From contig CAYFUT010000007.1 in the NCBI GenBank assembly GCA_964346395.1, positions 1 to 64,000 of the forward strand: DNA of 64,000 bases, written 5' to 3'. The notes below the pieces were generated by a model, which had not been told where the DNA came from, did not search any database, and saw only the letters and a program-made list of their open reading frames with translations. Numbering within the stretch: position 1 is the first letter of the stretch; the number at the start of each line of letters is the position of its first letter. Position numbers and translations under genes: made by a program. Positions 44,655 to 51,552 of this stretch are shown piece by piece. Source of the stretch: CAYFUT01 sp964346395 (GTDB lineage: Bacteria > Bacillota > Halanaerobiia > Halobacteroidales > Halobacteroidaceae).

Positions 44655-45824
44655 TTATTCAAATTCTGATTGCATAAGCTCCGCTATTACATTTCCTAAC
44701 AGCCGAATCGATCGTTTAGCTTCCTGTAAGCTATTTTTAGCCCCTCCTACTTCCAATAACAAAGCCCGCTGATGAACATGTAAATTATACCGCCGATTAT
44801 TAATCATTTCTACCCTTCTCAGCAGTCCCGGATACATCTGTTCCATTTTTTTGGCCAACCGCTTAGCAAAAGTTAAATTTTTTCTCCAGTGGGGATTAGA
44901 TAAATAATCATTGCCCGTAACTACAATCATAATCCGGGCTACCCGCTGACCATTAATAGTAGTTGTAATCAAATCTTCTTCTGCTTCGCCAATTGCATCC
45001 CGATGAATATCAAACATCATTTTTAAATTAGGATTATCCTGTACTACCCGCTGAGAAGTTTGTAAAGATTCTAAATACGACTGAGAATAAGTTTCATCAT
45101 GTACCCGCGGCGAATGAGCAGTTTCAATTCCATATTCTTTTTGTAAGTAATTAGCCAAATAGTCTCCTACTTTTACTACATCCCCTTTCTCCCCGGCCTC
45201 GGCATGACTTTGATAACCTTTATTCCCATAATTCTCCGAAGTATGAGAATGATAAATACCTACTAGCGCCCCTTCTGAATCTAATCTATCAGATAAACTT
45301 TCTTTCTGCGGCGGTTTTAACTGCTCACGTGGATCAGGTTTGACAGTTGATTGGTGGTCAGAACCTGTTTCTGTCTGCCAAAAATCAAGTTTAACTCTTC
45401 TTTTATCCTCATTTTCGTGAGTTCCTTCGGCTCTTATTTTCTTCTTTGTCTGCTGGTCTAATTGACCGCGAAATCTACTCGTTACTTCTTTAATTTCCCG
45501 TTTAGAATCAAGCCGAAAGAAAGAAGGCGGCAGGTCAGTCATGAATTCACAGGTGAAGTTAACTGCCGGAGAAAAATTATTGTTCTGCCTTGTTAATTCA
45601 TCTGGTTTAACTCTAACCACCGGCAGTCCCTGCTGTAATATTAGCTGAGAATGTATCTTATCCAAATAAATAAAATTAATTAAATAATCGAAAATTTTGT
45701 TTTTGCTAAACACATTTCCCGTTAATTTATAGTTTTCATCACCAAATAATACAGGAGAAACCATAGATAAATAAATCATGATTAACAATAATAAAAAAAT
45801 TATTTCTTTTCTATCCACCTTCAT
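44655..45824 (-). CDS. spoIIP: stage II sporulation protein P
   Basis: SpoIIP is a cell-wall amidase/endopeptidase that, with SpoIID and SpoIIM, dissolves septal peptidoglycan and drives forespore engulfment. The 389-residue product has an N-terminal membrane anchor (about 9-27) and an amidase domain with YHSHTSENYG (about residue 192), FDIHRDAIGE and LLEVGGAKNSLQEA. The start is ATG 45824; the ribosome site is weak. It lies between gpr and lepA, the Bacillus order. A basic and acidic linker (about 130-180) precedes the enzyme domain. Confidence 0.94.
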   Translation of the reverse strand: MKVDRKEIIFLLLLIMIYLSMVSPVLFGDENYKLTGNVFSKNKIFDYLINFIYLDKIHSQLILQQGLPVVRVKPDELTRQNNNFSPAVNFTCEFMTDLPPSFFRLDSKREIKEVTSRFRGQLDQQTKKKIRAEGTHENEDKRRVKLDFWQTETGSDHQSTVKPDPREQLKPPQKESLSDRLDSEGALVGIYHSHTSENYGNKGYQSHAEAGEKGDVVKVGDYLANYLQKEYGIETAHSPRVHDETYSQSYLESLQTSQRVVQDNPNLKMMFDIHRDAIGEAEEDLITTTINGQRVARIMIVVTGNDYLSNPHWRKNLTFAKRLAKKMEQMYPGLLRRVEMINNRRYNLHVHQRALLLEVGGAKNSLQEAKRSIRLLGNVIAELMQSEFE

Positions 45825-45902
45825 CACTTCCCAATAAGTTGCTGCTGAAATATCTTCCCTGTCTAAAATTTATGTAATTCCAGCCCAATATATACCTAAA
45901 AG

Positions 45903-45930
45903 AAAAACTCTAATCGGGGGAAGATTAGAG
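45903..45930 (-). terminator. terminator after gpr
   Basis: Arms CTCTAATC and GATTAGAG with a C-rich loop are followed on the minus strand by TTTTTCTTTT, directly after the gpr stop codon. spoIIP must therefore have a separate promoter. Confidence 0.92.
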
Positions 45931-45931
45931 C

Positions 45932-46906
45932 TTACTGTAAATATAATGATACTTCTTCAGGATTAATATCAGGATGCAAAGCTACATTAATCCCGCCCCC
46001 AATTATCCTACCAGTATCTCTAATTATCCGGTCAATTCCTTTGGGAGCGACTATTAAATCTCCCATATACGGCTTGAGAACTTCTTTTATTATCTGCTGT
46101 TGAGGTTTTTGCCGGTTGAAGTTAATTCCCGCTCTAGTTTCCAACTGATTCATAGTATCTTTTACAATATTAACGGAATTAATTACCGTCGGCATGCCCA
46201 CAGCAACCACGGGAACCCCCATATCCTCTTCGGTGATTCCAATCCGATGTTTTCCAATTCCCGAACCAGGATAAATTCCAGTATCACTAAGCTGAATAGT
46301 AGAAGCCAAACGATTACTATCCCGGGCAGCAAGGGCATCTACAGCAATAATCAAATCGGGATTTACCCGCTCTACTACCCCTTTTATTATTTCGGCAGTT
46401 TCAATCCCTGTTAATCCTAACACCCCCGGCGCCAAAGCACAAACTGGTCGAATCCCCTGTTGCCGGTCAGCAGACGGATCATCATCATACAAATGCCGAG
46501 TAACCAATAAATGATGAACCACACCGGGGCCTAAAGCATCGGGAGTAGCATTCCAATTGCCTAATCCAATTGCTAATATAGTCGGTTCAGCAGTGTTATC
46601 TGCTAACGCAGCATAGTCTATTAAATTATTTAATTCCTGAGCTAACAGACCACTTAACTGCTCATGTATCTGCCGATTAGTAGTTCTTAGTTGCTCAGAC
46701 GTAATGGTTATATATCTGCCAACTGGCTTCCCTATTCGCTGGGCAGCAGCTTCATTTGAGACTTCAATCCGGGATACTTGAGCATAATCGGTCTCATCTT
46801 CTTCTACAGCTACTCCTGATATTTCTCCACCAGTTCTTTCTACTGCTAAATCACGAGCTTCAACTGCCAGATCAGTTAAATTAGCTAAATCATTAAAATT
46901 ATCCAT
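45932..46906 (-). CDS. gpr: germination protease GPR
   Basis: GPR degrades alpha/beta-type SASPs in the first minutes of germination. The 324-residue zymogen begins with a short propeptide ending just before TDLAVEARDLA, which matches the known self-cleavage site; KPVGRYITI and a GLGNWNATPDALGP block follow. ATG 46906 after AGGAG. Its likely substrates are encoded about 3.2 kb away at 50057-50663. A small membrane protein gene precedes it by ten bases. Confidence 0.96.
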   Translation of the reverse strand: MDNFNDLANLTDLAVEARDLAVERTGGEISGVAVEEDETDYAQVSRIEVSNEAAAQRIGKPVGRYITITSEQLRTTNRQIHEQLSGLLAQELNNLIDYAALADNTAEPTILAIGLGNWNATPDALGPGVVHHLLVTRHLYDDDPSADRQQGIRPVCALAPGVLGLTGIETAEIIKGVVERVNPDLIIAVDALAARDSNRLASTIQLSDTGIYPGSGIGKHRIGITEEDMGVPVVAVGMPTVINSVNIVKDTMNQLETRAGINFNRQKPQQQIIKEVLKPYMGDLIVAPKGIDRIIRDTGRIIGGGINVALHPDINPEEVSLYLQ

Positions 46907-46916
46907 TATATCACTC

Positions 46917-47252
46917 CTATCTTAACTCCGTCGGGACAAACATATCAACTAACCCAATGGCTATCGCTGCTAATCCAGCTCCAATCAGTGAAACTTCCAT
47001 CCCCCCTACTAAATACTGGGTAGTATAAATAACAACTGCTGAAGTGAGAAATCCAATTAATCCGCGCCCCTGTGGGGAGACATCTTCTCCAGCTAGTTCT
47101 TCAACTAAATAACCTAAAATAGCAATTACAATAGCAGCAATTAAAGCATTAGTGAATCCGGCTACTTCAATCCCCGGGAGCAAAGCACCTACTCCCAGCA
47201 AAACAAAGGCGGAAACCACAAATCTTACTATTGCCCCTAACCAACCTTCCAT
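46917..47252 (-). CDS. small four-helix membrane protein (PF04020 holin-like family)
   Basis: The 111-residue protein has four predicted membrane segments (about 5-25, 32-50, 62-82, 85-105) and ends in a short charged tail. It resembles the YvlD/holin superfamily IV group, mostly of unknown role outside phages. ATG 47252 follows AAGGAGG. It is probably co-transcribed with gpr, so a link to sporulation or germination is possible but unproven. Confidence 0.75.
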   Translation of the reverse strand: MEGWLGAIVRFVVSAFVLLGVGALLPGIEVAGFTNALIAAIVIAILGYLVEELAGEDVSPQGRGLIGFLTSAVVIYTTQYLVGGMEVSLIGAGLAAIAIGLVDMFVPTELR

Positions 47253-47347
47253 CTAATCCCTCCTTAAAATTAAAGTGATTAGCCAATACTTATATTATCC
47301 TAATTCTCTTTTCTTATTCATTTTGAGGGAACTCTTAACTTTTTTGC

Positions 47348-47376
47348 TTGCGATAAAAAGTTGAATATGATAAAAT
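47348..47376 (+). promoter_or_regulatory. sigma-A promoter of rpsT
   Basis: TTGCGA (47348-47353), 17 bases and TAAAAT (47371-47376) lie on the plus strand about 90 bases before rpsT, leaving a leader of about 83 bases that could hold S20 autoregulation. Confidence 0.65.
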
Positions 47377-47466
47377 TTACTGCGTGGCTGGTAGATATTA
47401 TCACTACTACTGAATATAATTAAAGTCAATAGATTATTTTTCTTTATTTCTCAAGGAGGTGAAAAT

Positions 47467-47733
47467 ATGCCAACTACTGATTCAGCAGCCAAGCGAGCTC
47501 GGGTTAATAAGAAAAAGCGAGCAATTAATAAAAAGAGAAAACAAAAAATGAAAACTGCCATTAGTGAATTTGAAGAAGCAGTAGCTAATAATGATGTTGA
47601 CTTAGCAGAAGAAAAATTACGAGAAGCTAAGCAAAACATCGATAAAGTAACAAGCAAGGGAACTCTGCACAAAAACACTGCCGCCCGAAAAAAGTCTAAA
47701 TTAGACCGCAAATTTAATCAATTAACTAAATAA
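47467..47733 (+). CDS. rpsT: 30S ribosomal protein S20
   Basis: S20 binds 16S rRNA early in 30S assembly. The 88-residue, lysine-rich helical protein has SAAKRARVNKKKRAINKKRK and KGTLHKNTAARKKSKL. ATG 47467 follows AAGGAGGTGA. It is transcribed opposite to gpr and holA, the same divergence as in Bacillus. Confidence 0.96.
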   Translation: MPTTDSAAKRARVNKKKRAINKKRKQKMKTAISEFEEAVANNDVDLAEEKLREAKQNIDKVTSKGTLHKNTAARKKSKLDRKFNQLTK

Positions 47734-47746
47734 TTATCAAATTATT

Positions 47747-47772
47747 AAACCGCAGGGTAACCCCTGCGGTTT
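47747..47772. terminator. bidirectional terminator between rpsT and the converging gene
   Basis: Arms AAACCGCAGGG and CCCTGCGGTTT with a four-base loop form an 11-pair stem between the convergent rpsT and the gene at 47775. T runs are short on both sides, but the place fits shared termination. Confidence 0.82.
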
Positions 47773-47774
47773 AA

Positions 47775-48437
47775 TTAGTCAAATTTGGCTAACATTTCAT
47801 CTAGTTGGTTTGAATTTCGTTTTAGGTTTCTTAAGTATAATTTGCCTTTCCGCGATAAATTATAATAAGTATGATTCATATGCTTGCCCCAATCTTCTTC
47901 TCGGTGATAACGCTTTAACATAGTTCCCTGCACTCGCTCCAATAAGCCCTTTGTTACTAATTTCTGCAGTCTTTCCCGCGCTTCTGCCGTCTCTAAATCT
48001 AAATTAATCCCTAACCGCCAGGCATATTCAGGGCCAACATACTCAATAAATTTTAAAATCTCTAAATCAGTTTCATCTTCAGTCTCTTCCTCCAAATACC
48101 CCTCATCAATCAATAACTGATACAGCTGTTCTGCCTTTTGCTGGCAGTCTTCCTTATATATCTGATATAATTCTTCTACCTCTTCATCCGGCTTCTGCTC
48201 CGCCATTAATTCTTCAGCTTCTTCTAAATCATTAAGTTTTTCCTTCAACTCCAGAGCTAATTCAGAAATCGGTTTTAACTTATCTAGTTTCTTAGCCAGA
48301 GCCGGCATTTTATCAAAATCAGTACTTACCTCGGGTTTGGCCAATTCAACTTCAATCCTTTTCCGTTCAGCAATTATATTCTCTATCCGCTGCCAAATTT
48401 CTTCCTCAGTTAAATATCGGCCCGAAAACAGTTCCAT
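47775..48437 (-). CDS. protein with RF1-type N-terminal (PCRF) domain and winged-helix-like C terminus
   Basis: This 220-residue protein is not a known housekeeping gene. Residues about 15-100 resemble the N-terminal domain of peptide chain release factor 1: LAKPEVSTDFDKMPALAKKL and LKPISELALELKEKLNDLEE align with the PCRF pattern of RF1 (LSDPEV...LSKE...DLEEA). The GGQ and anticodon domains are absent. Residues about 120-210 look like a winged helix (ILKFIEYVGPEYAWRLGI, LVTKGLLERVQGTMLKR, HTYYNLSRKGKLYLRNL), which I believe matches DUF2250. It might act on ribosomes or as a regulator. ATG 48437 after GAGGTGA. Confidence 0.72.
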   Translation of the reverse strand: MELFSGRYLTEEEIWQRIENIIAERKRIEVELAKPEVSTDFDKMPALAKKLDKLKPISELALELKEKLNDLEEAEELMAEQKPDEEVEELYQIYKEDCQQKAEQLYQLLIDEGYLEEETEDETDLEILKFIEYVGPEYAWRLGINLDLETAEARERLQKLVTKGLLERVQGTMLKRYHREEDWGKHMNHTYYNLSRKGKLYLRNLKRNSNQLDEMLAKFD

Positions 48438-48491
48438 ATTTTCACCTCAAGCTATCTATATCTCTATAAGTCTCCAATCTTAAAACTTTAA

Positions 48492-48768
48492 TTTACAGCT
48501 TTCTTTCTAACCTTGGATCTCTATGTAGATATCCAACTTTAAAATATAATTTATTCCCTGAAATAAAACCGGGTGGGAGGGGATTTTCACCTGACTTCAA
48601 AAGTTTTTTATTTGCGGTTATGGAATGTCAGATAAGCTGAAATTGGACAAAAAAGAACTTTTTTATTTCAGCTTATCTGACATGGAATAAATAAAAAAGT
48701 TTTCTTGAAGGTAAAATACCCTCCCACCCGGTCTGTTTACAGCTTTCTTTCTAACCTTGGATCTCTAT
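48492..48768. repeat. foldback element bracketed by 33-bp direct repeats
   Basis: A 33-bp sequence at 48492-48524 is repeated exactly at 48736-48768, where it covers the holA stop codon. Between them, 48568-48732 forms a long imperfect foldback (outer arms beginning ACCGGGTGGGAGGG) with an inner perfect 19-bp stem (48625-48643 and 48665-48683). No gene is inside. A related fragment lies at 49826-49874 on the other side of holA. It could be a small mobile repeat, and the hairpin may also end holA transcription. Confidence 0.82.
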
Positions 48769-49772
48769 ACTGTTTCTTTAAGATCAATCACGAGTAGTTC
48801 CAGTTCAAATTCCTGATCAGCCCCAGTAACTAATTTATAATCGGCTTCCGCTAATCTTTCCATAGCTTTTTCCAAAGCCTCTACTGTAAAATTTTTGCTC
48901 TGTTTTAAGCATTTTTTTATGGGATACGGATGTTGATTCAATTTATTAGCAATTTTTTTTGCCGACCATCCTTTTCTGGCCAATAATTTAGTCTGCATCA
49001 TTAGACGTACCTGGCGGGCAATCATTCCTAAAATCTGCTTTGGATCCGAACCTTCTTGTAAAATATCAGTTAGTAACTCTAACGCACGCGAAATATTTTT
49101 TCGACCAATAGCATCTACAAAATCAAAAATCACATTATCAGCTACCAGCCAATCCTGGCTAATAATTTTCTCTACATCTTCGCGGGTAATCGTATCTTTT
49201 TCTCCTGCAAAAATAATTGCTTTTTCTAATTCATTCCCTAATCGCTGGAGGTCATTACTAAAGGCCTCTTCTAACAGTTTAACTGCTCCCGAAGTTATAT
49301 TCTTTCCTTCCTGCCTGGCTCTATTGGTTACCCAATCATCTAACTGTTGATATTGAGGCGAATTAAACTCTAAAAGCTTTCCGTATTTTTTCATTCGTTG
49401 ATATAATTTCATTCTCTTATCCGGCTGTTTATGACTTACAAACAAAGCTACTGTAGTATCAGGAAAATCAGCAAGAGTAGAAGCTAACTGATCAATATTG
49501 TCTACCTTACTATTAAATAAATCATAACTATGAATAATAACCACTCGTCTATCCGCCATAAAGGGAAGCGTCTCCACCGCATTAATTATATCTCCCACTA
49601 AATTGTTAGTATCCTTAATTATACTAAAATTAAAGTTGTTTAATTGGTCTTCGATGAATGTAGATTTAAATTTATTTACAAATTCCTCTAATAAATAATC
49701 ATCTTCTCCATAAGCTAAATAAATGGAGTTAAGATCCGTCAAATTTTTCTTAAATACTTCTTCGTGCTGCAT
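48765..49772 (-). CDS. holA: DNA polymerase III delta subunit
   Basis: HolA opens the sliding clamp in the clamp loader. The 335-residue product starts near YLAYGEDDYLLEEFVNKF, has the degenerate AAA+ fold (ADRRVVIIHSYDLF) and the helical collar domain with QILGMIARQVRLMMQTKLL. ATG 49772 is preferred over a GTG four codons earlier that overlaps GAGGTG. Its stop codon lies inside a 33-bp direct repeat. The comEC-holA-rpsT order of Bacillus is kept except for the plus-strand genes inserted at 50-51.5 kb. Confidence 0.94.
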   Translation of the reverse strand: MQHEEVFKKNLTDLNSIYLAYGEDDYLLEEFVNKFKSTFIEDQLNNFNFSIIKDTNNLVGDIINAVETLPFMADRRVVIIHSYDLFNSKVDNIDQLASTLADFPDTTVALFVSHKQPDKRMKLYQRMKKYGKLLEFNSPQYQQLDDWVTNRARQEGKNITSGAVKLLEEAFSNDLQRLGNELEKAIIFAGEKDTITREDVEKIISQDWLVADNVIFDFVDAIGRKNISRALELLTDILQEGSDPKQILGMIARQVRLMMQTKLLARKGWSAKKIANKLNQHPYPIKKCLKQSKNFTVEALEKAMERLAEADYKLVTGADQEFELELLVIDLKETV

Positions 49773-49825
49773 TCTTATAATCACCTCTACATATTAGTTT
49801 CAATTTATTCTCTTAAAATCTGATC

Positions 49826-49874
49826 AAAGAACTTTTTTATTTCAGCTTATCTGGTATGGAATAAACAAAAAATT
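49826..49874. repeat. partial copy of the 48568-48732 foldback element
   Basis: About 49 bases share the words AGAACTTTTTTATTTCAGC and TTATCTG, then TATGGAATAAA, with the right half of the foldback element at 48654-48700, in the same orientation. The other arm is missing. The two copies flank holA. Confidence 0.7.
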
Positions 49875-50056
49875 GCGGTTTGAAATTGAAAATATTACAT
49901 TCGATTTTATTATAACATAAACTTTAGAACTTGTGAAAGATAATTAGTTTAAGTTAAAACTTACTAAGTATAAAATTCAGCTTTTAACTGAACAATAAGT
50001 AATGCAATAAAGATAAACTAATCAATCACTCACCAAACCAGAAAGGGGTTTTTAAA

Positions 50057-50383
50057 ATGTCAGTTAGAAATAACAACAATCAACTATTGAATCCACAAGC
50101 AATGCAAGCAATGGATAAGTTTAAGCAGGAAGCTGCTCAGGAGCTGAATATTAGTGATGAGTACAAATCTGGATACTGGGGTAACTTAACTTCTCGCGAA
50201 TGTGGATCTGTTGGTGGACAAATGGTAAAACAAATGATTAATGAATATGAAAATAAGTTAGCCACTAATGCTGACTACACCACTCAAAATCAACAAGACC
50301 AAAGTCAGCAGGCCCAAATCCAGAACGAAACTGAAAATTACGATTTAGCTAGTAAAACTGGTTCTTTTCAGCCCCAAGGATAA
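50057..50383 (+). CDS. alpha/beta-type small acid-soluble spore protein, long form
   Basis: Alpha/beta SASPs coat spore DNA and protect it. The 108-residue protein has KFKQEAAQELNI (GPR cleavage region) and GNLTSRECGSVGGQMVKQM, the DNA-binding signature. It carries an extra C-terminal Gln-rich tail of about 28 residues that its neighbour lacks. RBS GAAAGGGG. The gene at 50421 is nearly identical over the first 80 codons, so the pair is a recent duplication. Expression should be forespore-specific; only a weak sigma-G-like promoter is visible upstream. Confidence 0.95.
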   Translation: MSVRNNNNQLLNPQAMQAMDKFKQEAAQELNISDEYKSGYWGNLTSRECGSVGGQMVKQMINEYENKLATNADYTTQNQQDQSQQAQIQNETENYDLASKTGSFQPQG

Positions 50384-50420
50384 CTCACTCTATACTAACT
50401 AATTAAGGAGGTAATCAATC

Positions 50421-50663
50421 ATGTCTGTCCGTAATAACAGCAATCAACTATTGAATTCACAAGCAATGCAAGCAATGGATAAGTTTAAGCAAGAAGCTGC
50501 TCAGGAGCTGAATATTAGTGATGAGTACAAATCTGGATACTGGGGTAACTTAACTTCTCGCGAATGTGGATCTGTTGGTGGACAAATGGTAAAACAAATG
50601 ATTAATGAATATGAAAATAAGTTAGCCACTAATGCTGACTACACCACTCAAAATCAACAATAA
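50421..50663 (+). CDS. alpha/beta-type small acid-soluble spore protein, short form
   Basis: The 80-residue protein differs from the upstream SASP only at about two residues near the N terminus and by lacking the Gln-rich tail. RBS TAAGGAGG. Same GPR site and DNA-binding signature. The spacer of 37 bases after the first SASP has no terminator, so both are probably on one transcript ending at the hairpin at 50672-50711. Confidence 0.95.
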   Translation: MSVRNNSNQLLNSQAMQAMDKFKQEAAQELNISDEYKSGYWGNLTSRECGSVGGQMVKQMINEYENKLATNADYTTQNQQ

Positions 50664-50671
50664 AATTAAAT

Positions 50672-50711
50672 AATAAAATAAGCGGTGGTTCTAACCACCG
50701 CTTATTTTATT
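50672..50711 (+). terminator. terminator after the SASP pair
   Basis: A near-perfect stem of about 18 pairs (core AGCGGTGGTT / AACCACCGCT) with A- and T-rich outer arms follows the second SASP gene. The downstream LysM-CAP gene starts 24 bases later, so it may depend on read-through or on its own start. Confidence 0.92.
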
Positions 50712-50734
50712 GAAATTACAAGGAGGTTACAATA

Positions 50735-51505
50735 GTGAAAAAACAACATCAACTAATAATTTGTATTCTTTTATCAGCTGTTTCAATATTAACAATCAAT
50801 TTTGGTGCTGCTAACTCAACAGTAGCAGCCCAGAAATCCAACCGCCAATTTAATTCTACCCAGCAGAAAAATTTCTGTATTGTTAAAAAAGGTGACCACT
50901 TATGGGGGATTTCCCGCCGGCATAATGTTAAATTCCGTCAGTTAGTAAAGAAAAACGATCACTTTGAAAATAAAGATAAAATTTATCCGGGCAATAGGGT
51001 CTATTTGCCGCCACAAGCAGAAACTGATACCCCTCCTGCCCGAGAGGAAAAAACACCGCCTCCCGAACCAGTAAACAAAGAAACCAACGGCAATCAAGAA
51101 ACAGAAAAAATAAATAATATAGCAGCTAAGGAAAGAAAAGTAGTCGACTTAGTTAATCAAGAACGGCAAAAAATTGGACTTGAGCCCTATCAGCATAACC
51201 AAAAGTTATCGCAAGTAGCCCGCACTAAATCTGAAGATATGAGAGAGAATAATTATTTCAGCCATCAATCTCCCCAGTATGGGTCACCCTTTGCAATGAT
51301 GAAGCAATTTGATATTGACTACCAGACAGCCGGGGAAAATATCGCTAAAGGACAGCGCACTCCTCAGGAAGTAGTCACTAGTTGGATGAACTCTTCCGGC
51401 CATCGGAGAAATATCCTCAGCCAAGAGTTTACTGAAATTGGGGTTGGATTGGCCAAAAACAAACAAGGAGAAACTTTCTGGACGCAGATGTTTATCCGTC
51501 CTTAG
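50735..51505 (+). CDS. secreted LysM-CAP domain protein
   Basis: The 256-residue protein has a signal peptide (about 1-32, ending near TVAAQ), a LysM cell-wall-binding domain (about 46-92: VKKGDHLWGISRRHNVKF), a proline-rich linker and a C-terminal CAP/SCP domain (about 133-256) with SHQSPQYGSPF, AGENIAKG and SSGHRRNIL. It resembles YkwD and spore-coat SafA-like proteins. Start GTG 50735 after AAGGAGG. Its place behind two SASP genes suggests a spore or germination role, which is inference. Confidence 0.88.
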   Translation: MKKQHQLIICILLSAVSILTINFGAANSTVAAQKSNRQFNSTQQKNFCIVKKGDHLWGISRRHNVKFRQLVKKNDHFENKDKIYPGNRVYLPPQAETDTPPAREEKTPPPEPVNKETNGNQETEKINNIAAKERKVVDLVNQERQKIGLEPYQHNQKLSQVARTKSEDMRENNYFSHQSPQYGSPFAMMKQFDIDYQTAGENIAKGQRTPQEVVTSWMNSSGHRRNILSQEFTEIGVGLAKNKQGETFWTQMFIRP

Positions 51506-51535
51506 GTCATAGAGTCATTCTATGGCCTTTTTTTA
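51505..51535 (+). terminator. terminator after the LysM-CAP gene
   Basis: GGTCATAGA and TCTATGGCC arms followed by eight T on the plus strand, immediately after the stop codon and before the convergent comEC end. Confidence 0.92.
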
Positions 51536-51552
51536 TTTGTTAATTTAACTAA

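Noticed and set aside
46917..47252. Prophage remnant suggested by a holin-like protein
   Set aside because: No other phage gene is near, and this membrane family is also found in ordinary chromosomal places next to sporulation genes.
47451..47711. Minus-strand open frame of 86 codons over rpsT
   Set aside because: It is the mirror of a clear S20 gene with a good ribosome site and terminator.
49989..50020. Sigma-G promoter for the SASP genes
   Set aside because: TGAACA and ATAAACTA with 18-base spacing are only partly like the consensus; too weak to list as a feature.
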